Positions 25,089-34,365 of a stretch of 55,579 nt of DNA are shown here, piece by piece. Made by a program: the position numbers and the translations under genes. Source of the DNA: CALCKU01 sp964571595 (GTDB lineage Bacteria > Pseudomonadota > Alphaproteobacteria > Caulobacterales > Maricaulaceae). Each line of letters begins with the position of its first letter. The stretch's first letter is position 1. The notes beneath the pieces were generated by a model. The model ran no database searches, was not told where the DNA came from, and saw nothing but the letters and a program-made list of their open reading frames with translations. The stretch is taken from NCBI GenBank assembly GCA_964571595.1, contig CAZNCJ010000006.1:1-55579 (forward strand), written 5' to 3'.

Positions 25089-26123
25089 GTGAAAAACTCC
25101 TTACGCGAAATGCGGTTTACAACCGCGCAAGACGCTGCATTAGGCGCGAGGCATGGACACAGCCTCTCTTCTGTTGCGTGGGGTTATATATGCGGTATTT
25201 TGGGGGCTGTATTTTTCGCTATGAAAGCGATCTTTATCAAACTGGCATACAGGGGCGGCGAGGGTGTTATAGAAAATACGCTGGAGCCAATTACACTCAT
25301 GGTTCTTCGTATGGGGTTTGCCCTGCCTATTTATATTTTTATTTTGGTATGGGCGTTAAAGCGCCAGAAAAAGAAAATAAGAAAAGATAGAGTTTTCGAA
25401 TATGATCTGAAAATATGGCTTAAGTCCATGGCGCTGGGTATGTTGTGTTATTATCTTTGCGCCTTTCTGGACTTTACAGGTTTGCAATATATTACCGCCC
25501 AGCTTGAGCGGATGTTGCTGTTTACCTATCCGATTTTTGTCATGATTTTAGGGGCTCTGTTTTTTGGCCGCAAACTCTCCATCTGGAGTGTTTTGGCGAT
25601 TGTGCTGGCCTACTCAGGTATTGGCGTCATTTTTATGGGCGGGGATATTGCCGTGGGTGAAAATGTGGTGTTCGGCTCTGTCCTGATTTTAGGCACGGCG
25701 CTGTTTTATGCAATTTTCCAACTACTGGCCGTGGGCTTTATCCAAAAACTTGGCAGCGAGGTTTTTACCTGTATTGCCATGATAGGCGCGACAGTGGCGG
25801 TTTTTATCCATTTTATAATTGTGAACGCTGGTGACATGTCCCCTTTGATAGACTTGCCACTGCGTATTTATGTTTTGGGATTATTGCTCGCAACTGTTTC
25901 GACTTTAATCCCGTCCTTTTTGGTCAATATGGCATTGGGCCGTATCGGGGCGCAGCCTGTCGCTATATTGGGTATGATTGGTCCTATCGCGACAATCATT
26001 GCCGCCATTACGCTTTTGGGTGAACCCTTTGGCTGGCTGGACGGGTTTGGCACATTACTCGTGATTTTTGGTATCGGCCTTTATACGGTTTTTGATAAAA
26101 ACCGCTCGCAACAAACGCGGTAG
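25089..26123 (+). CDS. EamA (DMT superfamily) transporter
   Basis: 344 aa from GTG 25089 (GAGAG upstream, ten bases after the tadA stop); ATG 25110 is an alternative. About ten membrane segments in two repeated EamA halves are visible (for example GYICGILGAVFFAMKAIF and FGSVLILGTALFYAIFQLL), with the second half near VAILGMIGPIATIIAAITLLGEP, a DMT hallmark. Family members export amino acids and other metabolites across the inner membrane; the substrate is unknown. It ends two bases from the end of the convergent TauE gene. Confidence 0.9.
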   Translation: MKNSLREMRFTTAQDAALGARHGHSLSSVAWGYICGILGAVFFAMKAIFIKLAYRGGEGVIENTLEPITLMVLRMGFALPIYIFILVWALKRQKKKIRKDRVFEYDLKIWLKSMALGMLCYYLCAFLDFTGLQYITAQLERMLLFTYPIFVMILGALFFGRKLSIWSVLAIVLAYSGIGVIFMGGDIAVGENVVFGSVLILGTALFYAIFQLLAVGFIQKLGSEVFTCIAMIGATVAVFIHFIIVNAGDMSPLIDLPLRIYVLGLLLATVSTLIPSFLVNMALGRIGAQPVAILGMIGPIATIIAAITLLGEPFGWLDGFGTLLVIFGIGLYTVFDKNRSQQTR

Positions 26124-26125
26124 GT

Positions 26126-26881
26126 TTAAATCATTCCGCCAAGCGTAAGCCCCCGCCAGATATAGACGCACCCAATCAGGGTGACGAGATATTTTGTATA
26201 TTGGCGAAAGCCGACATCTGAAAATTTATGCAAAAGACGTGTCCCTAGAAATGTCCCCAACATGATAAAGGGTATCACGGCCACAAATATCCAAAGCGGT
26301 GGTAGGGTGGTAAGCCCGTGCAGGGCGATTAGCGGCAGGCCAAAAAAGAATATTTTGACGATATGTGCGCCCAGCATAGTTATAGCTTTTGTCGCCACGA
26401 TTTCTTTGCGGGTCAAAGAGGTTTTCACATAGAAAAAATCAAGGGCCGGGCCAGCTACACCCGCAACCAGATTAAGGCCTATCACCATAAAGCCGCAAAA
26501 CACGGCATGGAGCGGCTTATTAATATCGCCCTGCATCCAGCCTCTGGGCAGCCACAGTAAAAATGGCAAGGCGCCCAGCACTAAAAACAAGACATATTTT
26601 TGCGGGATATAGGCGGCAAAGGCTAGAAGCCCGATTGTCGGCATAGCTCCGAGTACTTTATAGCCTAATATATCCCAGCGAATATCCGGTCTTAAGAGAT
26701 AAGATCTGTACCCATTACTCAGGCTCTGGACGATGCCGTGAACAACCATAGCTTCGGCCACCCCCATCACTGAGAGGATAATGCCCATAAAAATCATACC
26801 GCCGGCCATGCCAAAGACGCCCGAAATAAAGGCGGTTATCAAGGCAGAGAACAGAATCAGTAAGGCTAGTCTCATTCTCAT
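26126..26881 (-). CDS. TauE/SafE (DUF81) anion exporter-like membrane protein
   Basis: 251 aa with about eight membrane helices. The family pattern is present: GVFGMAGGMIFMGIILSVMGV near the start and LVAGVAGPALDFFYVKTSLTRKEIVATKA in the middle, the two half-repeats of TauE/SafE proteins. These are linked to sulfite, sulfonate or organic anion export; the substrate is not readable. ATG 26881 and ATG 26875 are both possible, and neither has a clear ribosome site. Tail-to-tail with the EamA gene and divergent from the coiled-coil gene. Confidence 0.88.
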   Translation of the reverse strand: MRMRLALLILFSALITAFISGVFGMAGGMIFMGIILSVMGVAEAMVVHGIVQSLSNGYRSYLLRPDIRWDILGYKVLGAMPTIGLLAFAAYIPQKYVLFLVLGALPFLLWLPRGWMQGDINKPLHAVFCGFMVIGLNLVAGVAGPALDFFYVKTSLTRKEIVATKAITMLGAHIVKIFFFGLPLIALHGLTTLPPLWIFVAVIPFIMLGTFLGTRLLHKFSDVGFRQYTKYLVTLIGCVYIWRGLTLGGMI

Positions 26882-26988
26882 CTCATAGGGGGCATTTCGC
26901 GCTAAATCGCGGGAAAAATGGTTTTACTATAAAAAATAAGGGCTCGAGAAGAGATTGGAGAATAAATTAATTATTTGAAACGCATTCG

Positions 26989-27020
26989 TTAACGCAAATT
27001 AACCATAATTTAACCGACTC
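26989..27020 (+). promoter_or_regulatory. CtrA box (full site) with extra half-site and GANTC
   Basis: TTAA-N7-TTAACC occurs exactly at 26999-27015. A further TTAA at 26989-26992 forms a second, 6-bp-spaced near-site. GACTC, a CcrM-type methylation site, follows immediately at 27016-27020. CtrA is the cell-cycle master regulator of Caulobacterales and relatives. The site is 90 bp before the coiled-coil gene and about 120 bp from the divergent TauE gene; the coiled-coil gene is the likelier target. Confidence 0.65.
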
Positions 27021-27105
27021 TTACAAATTCTAAGGAAGGGCTGATGTCAGCCAGATTGGGACAATAAGCCGTAAGGTTACGCGGCTATAATTATGGGATA
27101 GTATT

Positions 27106-28320
27106 ATGGGATTATTTAATAATATTTTTAGCCGTCATAGCGACACTGCTCAAATCTCGTCAAATATAAAAGACGTCGAAAATGCCCGTAATTATGTGAG
27201 CTCTATGTCAGATGTTTTCCGGTCTTCTACAGATCAGCAAAGACAGGCTATGAAGAAAATGGCGCATCTGTCCAAAACCATATCCAAAATGGAAGTTGAT
27301 CTGCGTCATATGGAACGTATTGAGGCCAGTGCGCGGGTTCTGACGAAAGAAAAAGCAGAGTTGGAACGCAAGCTCTCGCAAAAATCAAGTTGGGCCAGCG
27401 AGCAAGAAACCAAACTCATTGCGCTGGAAGGCCGACATAAAAGTGTCCAAAGAGATTTGGAAACTGCCAAGGGCGATATTGCTGTTCTAAAAGACCGCGA
27501 AATCTCGGAGGGTGAAAAAACCGCCATTTTAACGACTGAAATAGCAAACCAAAAACATCTTATCTCAACTCAAAAGGAAACTGTTGAAACGCTCGAATCC
27601 GCCCTAAGCGGCTTGCAGGATGATCTTTCCGGACAGAGAGGTGTATTATCAGACCGGGACCGGGAAATTAGCCAGCTTCAAAAGAGTTGTGAGGATCTTA
27701 CTGCCCGTCTTAATCAAAAAACCCGAGACGGCGATAATGCCCTTATTGAGCTCAAAGAACTGCGTATTGATTTTACAGAACTTAAGTCAAAATATATCGA
27801 AGCCAATAGCGCATTGGAAAAATCCCGCTATGATATGGGCTCTCAAAAAACAGTCCTTGAGGATACGCTTAAGCGACGTGAAGATGAAAATCTGACATTG
27901 AAGAACAGGCTTGATCGTTACGAAACAGAAGTGAGCATAAAGCAGGACGGCCTTTCACAAGCTGATATTGAAATCGCGGAATTACGTCGCCGTTTAGCAA
28001 CAGCCTCCCAAAGGGCAGAACAGGCAGAAAGCCGCTTAAAAGAAAATGCCTCTGATATTCGGCGTTATACGCAGGACCTCACAACCGCGCGTTCAGATTT
28101 TGAGCGCCTCAATGTGAAGTTCACAATCGCGCTTGAAGATATTGAAGCCTTACGGAAAATCAATCAGGGCCAAAAAGCTAAACTTGAGCGCTACGCCGCG
28201 ATTGGCGGGGTAACGTCAGGTCAGGTTTATATGAATAGTGACAGCCATAAATCACTATCTGATGAGCGCGCCCTGACGGGTTCGACCAATGTCACACGTT
28301 TGCAGGCTATTAAAAAATAG
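27106..28320 (+). CDS. Coiled-coil filament-like protein, possibly crescentin-like
   Basis: 404 aa, almost wholly heptad-patterned and rich in Glu, Lys, Gln, Leu and Arg from about residue 50 to 375. A short head (MGLFNNIFSRHSD) and a low-complexity Ser/Thr/Gly tail flank it. There is no signal peptide, membrane segment or enzyme motif, so it should be cytoplasmic. The head-rod-tail plan is that of bacterial intermediate-filament-like proteins such as crescentin. Sequence identity with crescentin cannot be judged by eye, so this is a structural analogy. A perfect CtrA box upstream supports a cell-cycle or cell-shape role. An intrinsic terminator follows the stop. Confidence 0.7.
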   Translation: MGLFNNIFSRHSDTAQISSNIKDVENARNYVSSMSDVFRSSTDQQRQAMKKMAHLSKTISKMEVDLRHMERIEASARVLTKEKAELERKLSQKSSWASEQETKLIALEGRHKSVQRDLETAKGDIAVLKDREISEGEKTAILTTEIANQKHLISTQKETVETLESALSGLQDDLSGQRGVLSDRDREISQLQKSCEDLTARLNQKTRDGDNALIELKELRIDFTELKSKYIEANSALEKSRYDMGSQKTVLEDTLKRREDENLTLKNRLDRYETEVSIKQDGLSQADIEIAELRRRLATASQRAEQAESRLKENASDIRRYTQDLTTARSDFERLNVKFTIALEDIEALRKINQGQKAKLERYAAIGGVTSGQVYMNSDSHKSLSDERALTGSTNVTRLQAIKK

Positions 28321-28361
28321 TCGTAAATAAATAAGGCTTTTCATTTGAAAAGCATTCTCCC

Positions 28362-28388
28362 AAGGCTCCTTTATTAGGAGCCTTTTTT
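28362..28388 (+). terminator. Intrinsic terminator after the coiled-coil gene
   Basis: AAGGCTCC (28362-28369) pairs perfectly with GGAGCCTT (28377-28384) around a 7-nt loop, followed by a run of T. It ends the coiled-coil transcript before the convergent MerR gene. Confidence 0.85.
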
Positions 28389-28402
28389 ACAAGCACGGGC
28401 AG

Positions 28403-28780
28403 TTATAAAAGCGCGGCGCATGTACCAAGTTCAGGACACAGGCATGACTGCGTATTGATAAGAATCTGGCGCTGCTTCTGTAAATGCGCAATTTCTTGAT
28501 CAATTAAGGCGGTCTTTTTTCTCGCGGCCGCTAATATCACATCTTTTAAGTTATCTGTCCCGGTTTTGTTTTGCGTGAGGATTTGCTTGATCTCTTTAAT
28601 GCCGAACCCTGCCTGTCTTGCCGCGAGGATGAGGTTAAGACGCGGGATGTCTTCTTTGTAATAGACACGCCTCCCAGACCGGCGTTCAGGCTGAGCGAGT
28701 AGGTTTTCACTTTCATAATACCGAATTGTCGAGGCGGAAATGCCCGCCAAACTAGCGAATTGCGAAATAGAAAACCCCAT
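28403..28780 (-). CDS. MerR-family transcriptional regulator with C-terminal Cys motif
   Basis: 125 aa. The N-terminal winged HTH has the MerR signature (ISASTIRYYESENLL then GRRVYYKEDIPRLNLI), followed by the dimerisation helix and a Cys-rich tail, SCLCPELGTC. Three cysteines at such a position fit a metal- or redox-sensing MerR member, but spacing does not match SoxR or ZntR closely enough to name it. GAGG lies five bases before the ATG. It is divergent from a small membrane protein across a long-spacer promoter that it probably controls by DNA distortion. Confidence 0.88.
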   Translation of the reverse strand: MGFSISQFASLAGISASTIRYYESENLLAQPERRSGRRVYYKEDIPRLNLILAARQAGFGIKEIKQILTQNKTGTDNLKDVILAAARKKTALIDQEIAHLQKQRQILINTQSCLCPELGTCAALL

Positions 28781-28789
28781 ATTTTCCTC

Positions 28790-28820
28790 TTGTCTTAAAG
28801 TGCACTTGAAGAGGTAGGCT
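28790..28820 (+). promoter_or_regulatory. MerR-type promoter/operator with 19-bp spacer
   Basis: TTGTCT (28790-28795) and TAGGCT (28815-28820) are 19 bp apart, longer than the usual 17 and typical of MerR-activated promoters. Inside lies TCTTAAAGTGCACTTGAAGA (28793-28812), a 20-bp near-perfect palindrome with one mismatched pair. The layout predicts activation of the plus-strand membrane-protein gene when the regulator senses its ligand. Confidence 0.7.
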
Positions 28821-28846
28821 AGCAGAAACGTAAAATGGAGACAAAT

Positions 28847-29065
28847 ATGGAAAAGATCGAATTTTCACAATTAAACCTGACAACACGTATAATGGTATGT
28901 GTTAGCATGTTTATGGTATGGGTACTCTTCGCTGAATTTGTGATAGACCGATATGGGTGGGATAGCTATCTGCCCTTTTACCGATTTGGAGATATCTGTC
29001 CCTATGAGTTTGTCGTGATTGGGGCTATTTTGCTTTATTGGCGCCGGGCGCACCGCAAGGCTTAA
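28847..29065 (+). CDS. Small membrane protein, predicted MerR target
   Basis: 72 aa from ATG 28847; GGAG at 28837-28840 is well spaced, while ATG 28835 would overlap it. Two membrane segments are visible (IMVCVSMFMVWVLFAEFVI and a second near FVVIGAILLYW) with a basic C-terminus RRAHRKA. No family is recognised. It sits directly behind the 19-bp-spacer promoter, so it is likely induced by the adjacent regulator; any role in metal or redox defence is inference. Confidence 0.7.
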   Translation: MEKIEFSQLNLTTRIMVCVSMFMVWVLFAEFVIDRYGWDSYLPFYRFGDICPYEFVVIGAILLYWRRAHRKA

Positions 29066-29083
29066 ATCCGCGTCTTGCTTGAT

Positions 29084-30631
29084 TTAAGGGATAGAGCCTG
29101 AAAATATATTGCGGCCATTTTGGTGACTTATTTTGACGCGCGCCCCTACAGCATCATCTTTGGCAAGTAAGCCCTCCAATGTCGCTTTATCCTCGGGGTC
29201 GATATTGGCCAAAATACGCCCTTTATCATTTCGGGCAATAATATAGCCGCCCTCAAGCCCGCTGCGACCATGTTTAAGACAATAGGCTTCTATGCGCGCC
29301 TGGCATGTCTCGTCCAGCATGACTATATCTGGGCGCTTATCAATCACGGCTTGCTGCTGCGTGCTGGAAACAGGCGCCCAGCTTTGCGGCGGACGGGTTG
29401 AATATATGCCAGCCGCTTGTTTGCTGATAAATCCGCCATTGGCCAAGACCAAACCGAAATCACCAGAATGGGCGCGTAATGTCTCTACGAGGCTGGCAAT
29501 GCCATGTGTGGAATAATTATTTCCAGCCCCGCCAAAAAAGGGCAGACCTCCCGTCACACTGAGCGTGTCGTTTAAAGGATCAAGACCTAAATGTTCGGCT
29601 GCAAGATGCACGACGATAGGAAAGCAGCTATAAATATCAAAATGTGTCACCTCACTCGCCGTTAAGCCAGAGCTCTCAAGCGTCTGGGATAAGGTGAGCT
29701 CAATAGCTTGGGAGCGCGAAAGATCGGGCCGCTTTGAGACGAGACTATCCTCAACATTTGAATGGCCGTGCAGATAGATAAATTTCTCTGGAGGCACACC
29801 CAAAGCGCGGGCCTTACCAGATGTTGTTAAAATCAGTGCCGCAGATTGATTAACCGCGTCTTGGGCTATGTGCCATTTCAGATAGGGTTCAAATGCGGGA
29901 TAGTTTTCTGGCGAGGCTTGGGCAAGAAATTCGGCGCTGCGAAATTGGGGGAATTGCGCATAAGGATGAGTTTGGGCCACTTTAGAAAGGTTGGAAAAAA
30001 TTTGACTAATATAAGCGCGGTATTCTTCTGTGCTCATGTTTAAGCGGGCCCTTAAGGCCTGTTCCATAGCCGCATAGGTTTGGGGCGGCATGCCCAGCCC
30101 GTTTTTGATTTCGTAATCCGATATAAAGTCCGTCTTCGCGCCCATATCCTGCACGCGGCTTTTAATCTCGCTCCCGCTGTCGTCAGTCCAGTCCAGTTTC
30201 AAGCCTTTTTTCATCGCCGTTTTTAACGCGCCCGTGACTTCCCCGCCTGCGATCAAGGCCGTCTCTATCTCACCATTAAAGAGTTTTTGAGATAGGTTCG
30301 CGACCAGAGATTGTGGCTGCTCACCCCCGGCGCTTGAATAGATGATTTTATCCGGATTTATATCGCTTCGAGAAATAAGAGCTGCCGGGAAGCGCTCAAC
30401 TTTCCCGAATGGATGAAAGGGAAAGGGGAGTGAATCAGGGAATATGCGCACAATGGCCGCGCAATCAATGTGGGATTTTATCCCCTTAATGCCACTATCT
30501 TTACATGCGGCGTCGACAGCCTGTTTGACGATCTCGACAGGATGGGGGGCGGTGTTGATATCTTCGCCCGCCCAGTGGTCCACGATCTGGCCGACACCTA
30601 TTATGACCGGGAAATTATCTTTGTCCTGCAT
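29084..30631 (-). CDS. Thiolase-fold acetyl-CoA acetyltransferase-like protein
   Basis: 515 aa. The thiolase fold is suggested by IIGVGQIVD at the start, SAGGEQPQSLVANLSQKL near the usual active-site region and GGLPFFGGAGNNYSTHGIASLVETLR towards the end. The normal nucleophile Cys is not at the expected place (SAGGEQPQ in place of a CASG-type motif), as in many long 'acetyl-CoA acetyltransferase' homologues of unknown reaction. Likely acts on acyl-CoA or 3-ketoacyl-CoA. It lies 107 bp downstream of the indolepyruvate oxidoreductase gene on the same strand, hinting at a shared acyl-CoA pathway. Confidence 0.82.
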   Translation of the reverse strand: MQDKDNFPVIIGVGQIVDHWAGEDINTAPHPVEIVKQAVDAACKDSGIKGIKSHIDCAAIVRIFPDSLPFPFHPFGKVERFPAALISRSDINPDKIIYSSAGGEQPQSLVANLSQKLFNGEIETALIAGGEVTGALKTAMKKGLKLDWTDDSGSEIKSRVQDMGAKTDFISDYEIKNGLGMPPQTYAAMEQALRARLNMSTEEYRAYISQIFSNLSKVAQTHPYAQFPQFRSAEFLAQASPENYPAFEPYLKWHIAQDAVNQSAALILTTSGKARALGVPPEKFIYLHGHSNVEDSLVSKRPDLSRSQAIELTLSQTLESSGLTASEVTHFDIYSCFPIVVHLAAEHLGLDPLNDTLSVTGGLPFFGGAGNNYSTHGIASLVETLRAHSGDFGLVLANGGFISKQAAGIYSTRPPQSWAPVSSTQQQAVIDKRPDIVMLDETCQARIEAYCLKHGRSGLEGGYIIARNDKGRILANIDPEDKATLEGLLAKDDAVGARVKISHQNGRNIFSGSIP

Positions 30632-30738
30632 TTGGAGACTTCACTTTCTTTGCTATGTTTATAACAAATAAGCGGTCACGCTAAAAGTGAAAGCGTTTTT
30701 CTCTAATTGTTTTGGACTTGGTTTAACTCAGGGCAGTT

Positions 30739-33700
30739 TTAGCCAAGTGTGAGCGTGTCTAATCGTGCCTCGACCTCTTTGACAGCTTCTTCCTTGACGT
30801 GACCAAAGCCGCGAATTTCATCTACAGCGCCAATAATTTTGACACGGCTTTCATGGTTTGTTTTATCAAGCCCGACCAAAATAGTTTCAATGCGGTTTTC
30901 AAAGTCACTGATAAGGCGCCGTTCCATGCGACGCTCCGCCGTATAACCAAAGACATCAAACACGGTGCCGCGTAAGCCTTTTAAACTGGCAAGCACTTTA
31001 AAGAGCGGACGTACCCAAGCTCCGAATTCGCGCTTGCGCAAATGTCCGGTAATTTTATCGCGCTGGCCTAATATGGGCGGGGCGAGATGGTATTTTATCT
31101 TATAGCCTTCTGAAAACTGCTCGGAAATTTGGCGTGTAAATTCCGGGTCGGTATAAAGACGCCCAATCTCATATTCGTCCTTATAGGCAAGCAGGCGCGC
31201 ATATTGTATGGCGGTTTCCCGCGTTAGACGCATGTCCTTATTTTGAGGCAGGTTCAAAGCCGCTTCCGCGCGCCTTACGCGCTCGATCAGATCTGTGTAG
31301 CGCTTGGCATAAGCCGTATTTTGATAAGCGCTGAGATGATCACGGCGGTGGGCAATGACGTCTTCCAAGGCTGCAATACGCGGATTACGCGCAGACCGGT
31401 CTTTGGGCAGCCGTGATTGCAAACTCTCTGGACGGACGCACCAAATCCGGCCCAGATCAAAAGCCGCAAGATTTGCCTCAACTTTTGTGCCGTTTAATCG
31501 AATGGCTTGTTCCAAAGCCTCTTGCGTAATCGGGATATACCCCTTTTGCCACGCTGCGCCCATGACGATCATATTGGCATATATCGCATCACCCATAAAT
31601 TGCTCGGCCAGAATTTGTGCGTTGAGCGTATGGATAGCTAAAGTAGAGCGCGTAATATCCTCGATCATATCCTGCTTAGAATAGGCCAAGTCCCGAGAGC
31701 CTAAATATTCTGCGGTTGGTACGATCTCCGTATTCATAACAAGTTGAGTTCTATCCTGTCCCATTAAAGACATCACGTCGGCATCATGTGTTACTATGAC
31801 ATCACCGCCCAAAATAATATCTGCGCTGGCAAGGGGAACCGAGCCTGAGCGTAAATGAGCTGCATGAGAGGCCAGACGTATTTGCGAGGTTACCGCTCCG
31901 CCTTTTTGCGCCAATCCAACACTATCCAGCGTATTGGCAGCGTGCCCGTCAATATGGGCGGCCATGCCTAAGAGAGCGGAAATTGTCGTGACACCGGCTC
32001 CGCCAATACCCGTGACAACCATATTATATGTGTCCTCGATCTTTTTGATCCGCGGTCCAGGAATGTCACCCGCGGAAATTTCTGAGAGGGCTTGCCCCTT
32101 TTCTTTGATCTGTCCGCCGTAAACGGATACAAAACTTGGGCAGAACCCTTTGACACAGCTTAGGTCCTGATTACAGCTTGATTGATTTATCACGCGTTTT
32201 AGACCCATTTCCGTCCACGTAGGCTCGACAGATAAACATGAGGATTGCACGGAACAATCCCCGCAATTTTCACATACGGATTTATTGATAAAGGCCCGGG
32301 CGGGGGCTTGGGCCATTTTTCCGCGCTTGCGCCGACGGCGCTTTTCAGTCGCGCAGGTCTGGTCATAAACTAGAACAGACACGCCTTTGACGGATTGTAG
32401 CCGTTCTTGAACGGCCATAAGATCATCGCGGTGCTCAAGCTCCACACCTGTTGGTAAGCTCACCCCGGCATATCTGTCCAGATCATCCGCGACGACGATT
32501 ATTTTGGAAACGGCTTCCGCTTGTAACTGGGTGACAATATGGGGCACGCTACGTCCAGACAGCTCAGGGGTTTGCCCTCCTGTCATGGCGACAGCGTCAT
32601 TATAAAGCAATTTATAGGTGATATTGACCTTGCCCGCCACAGCCGCCCGTATCGCCAAAGAGCCGGAATGTGAATAGGTCCCGTCACCAAGATTAGCAAA
32701 TATATGGGGCGTGTCTGTAAAGGGGGCCATGCCGACCCACGGCACGCCTTCACCGCCCATCTGCGTGTGCATGTTTGTGTCGGCATTATGTATGCTGGCA
32801 AGGAAATGACAGCCTATTCCGGCCAAAGCCCGCGCGCCTTCAGGCAGCTTTGTCGATGTGTTATGCGGACAGCCTGAACAAAAGAAAGGTGCGCGAATAT
32901 TGCCGACTTTACGGGCCGCAGATTTACGGGCACTTTTTGCGATGGCCTCAAAATATAATTTGGCTTGTTTTGGATGTTTCGCTTCTGGGATGAGGTCTAA
33001 AATAGCGCGCGCAATATCCGGCACTGGGATTACATATGTATCCGGGAAGGCTGTCGTTTTTTTGTACCGCTTTCCATATATGATCGGCTGTTGTTTTGCG
33101 GGCAGATCGTAAAGAACGGTTTTGAGCTGGTCTTCAATTAAAGGTCGCTTATGTTCGACAACCAATACCGCGTCTAGGCCTTTGCAAAACTCAGTAACGG
33201 CGCTCGGTTCCAAGGGCCATGTCATCGCGACTTTGAAAATTGTCAGTCCTAAATTTTCTGCCTCTTTTTGCCCAAGGCCAATCCCGTCTAAGGCTTCATG
33301 CACATCCTGATAAGCCCGTCCTGTCGTTACGATCCCGATTTTGCGTTTTTTACCGCCCATGACCTGTTTATCGAGTTTGTTTGCGCGAACAAATTCCATC
33401 GCGGCTGGCATGCGCTGCTCGCGGTGGATGACCTCTTTGATCATCCGCCCTTCCTTGCGTTTGATATAACGTTCGGCGGTGAGGTTTTTTATATTGGGTA
33501 ATTTTATCTCCAACCGGTCAATATCGACATTGACGACCGCGCCGCCGTCCATTGTATCCGCCAAGGCTATCATTGAAGTCCAGCAGCCGGCAAAACGGCT
33601 AAGTTCCAGCGCGTAATATCCATAGTCTAACACTTCTTGTACGCTGGAAGGGTTAAAGACGGGGATTTCACAATCCATCATCGCATATTCTGACTGGCTG

Positions 33701-34167
33701 GGCAGGGTTGAGGATTTACATGTCGGGTCATCACCCAAAATAGCGACAACGCCGCCCAAAGGGGCTACGCCCGAAAAATTGGCATGTTTAAAAACATCAC
33801 CTGATCTGTCCACACCGGGGGCTTTGCCGTACCAAATAGAAAATACGCCTTCATATTTTGCGTCCGGGAACAGAGCTGTTTGTTGGGAGCCCCACACGGC
33901 GGTGGCTGCGAGGTCTTCATTTATGCCTTCTTGGAAAACAATATCGGCCCCGTCCAGATAGGCGCTCGCTTTGGAGAGCTGTTGATCATACCCTCCCAAA
34001 GGTGACCCGCGATAGCCTGTAATATAGCCTGCTGTTTTCATCCCGCGGGCGACATCTCGGCGTTTTTGATCAAGGGGCATGCGGACTAAGGCTTGTATGC
34101 CGGTCATAAAGGCCTGACCGTGTTCAAGCTTATACTTATCTTCTAACGTCACCTTATGTGCGGACAT
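30739..34167 (-). CDS. Fused indolepyruvate:ferredoxin oxidoreductase (IorAB-type)
   Basis: 1142 aa single-chain enzyme converting arylpyruvates or related 2-oxo acids to acyl-CoA and CO2 with ferredoxin reduction. In order: pyrimidine-binding part with GYITGYRGSPLGGYD (about 46-60); TPP region with CSGCPHNTS (about 430) and GDGTYSHSG (about 492); cysteine cluster CENCGDC and CVKGFC (about 630-680); gamma-type domain with GIGGAGVTTISALLG (about 717) and a Leu/Arg-rich C-terminal tail. GAGAGG precedes the ATG. Divergent from an Lrp-type regulator. In aerobic alphaproteobacteria such fused enzymes are linked to aromatic or branched amino-acid breakdown; the precise substrate is unknown. Confidence 0.92.
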   Translation of the reverse strand: MSAHKVTLEDKYKLEHGQAFMTGIQALVRMPLDQKRRDVARGMKTAGYITGYRGSPLGGYDQQLSKASAYLDGADIVFQEGINEDLAATAVWGSQQTALFPDAKYEGVFSIWYGKAPGVDRSGDVFKHANFSGVAPLGGVVAILGDDPTCKSSTLPSQSEYAMMDCEIPVFNPSSVQEVLDYGYYALELSRFAGCWTSMIALADTMDGGAVVNVDIDRLEIKLPNIKNLTAERYIKRKEGRMIKEVIHREQRMPAAMEFVRANKLDKQVMGGKKRKIGIVTTGRAYQDVHEALDGIGLGQKEAENLGLTIFKVAMTWPLEPSAVTEFCKGLDAVLVVEHKRPLIEDQLKTVLYDLPAKQQPIIYGKRYKKTTAFPDTYVIPVPDIARAILDLIPEAKHPKQAKLYFEAIAKSARKSAARKVGNIRAPFFCSGCPHNTSTKLPEGARALAGIGCHFLASIHNADTNMHTQMGGEGVPWVGMAPFTDTPHIFANLGDGTYSHSGSLAIRAAVAGKVNITYKLLYNDAVAMTGGQTPELSGRSVPHIVTQLQAEAVSKIIVVADDLDRYAGVSLPTGVELEHRDDLMAVQERLQSVKGVSVLVYDQTCATEKRRRRKRGKMAQAPARAFINKSVCENCGDCSVQSSCLSVEPTWTEMGLKRVINQSSCNQDLSCVKGFCPSFVSVYGGQIKEKGQALSEISAGDIPGPRIKKIEDTYNMVVTGIGGAGVTTISALLGMAAHIDGHAANTLDSVGLAQKGGAVTSQIRLASHAAHLRSGSVPLASADIILGGDVIVTHDADVMSLMGQDRTQLVMNTEIVPTAEYLGSRDLAYSKQDMIEDITRSTLAIHTLNAQILAEQFMGDAIYANMIVMGAAWQKGYIPITQEALEQAIRLNGTKVEANLAAFDLGRIWCVRPESLQSRLPKDRSARNPRIAALEDVIAHRRDHLSAYQNTAYAKRYTDLIERVRRAEAALNLPQNKDMRLTRETAIQYARLLAYKDEYEIGRLYTDPEFTRQISEQFSEGYKIKYHLAPPILGQRDKITGHLRKREFGAWVRPLFKVLASLKGLRGTVFDVFGYTAERRMERRLISDFENRIETILVGLDKTNHESRVKIIGAVDEIRGFGHVKEEAVKEVEARLDTLTLG

Positions 34168-34365
34168 GGCGGGCCTCTCGGTAATGCGATTTTTAAACGC
34201 TAAGTCAGGATAACCAAATTTGTTTAAAAATATGTCTTAAGATTAAATTACGCTATGTTTTTGATAATTATGTTGCAAATATACTCAATATATAAGTAAA
34301 ATAGGTATAATATTCAATAAAATAAAAAAATATTGCATATATATACTATTATGTGAGGGGGCTAT
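34168..34365. promoter_or_regulatory. A+T-rich divergent promoter region of lrp and ior genes
   Basis: This 198-bp region is very A+T-rich and carries a consensus TATAAT at 34306-34311 pointing towards the Lrp gene, though no good -35 is at standard distance. Lrp-family proteins bind degenerate A+T-rich arrays, so autoregulation and control of the oxidoreductase gene from here are plausible. Confidence 0.45.
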
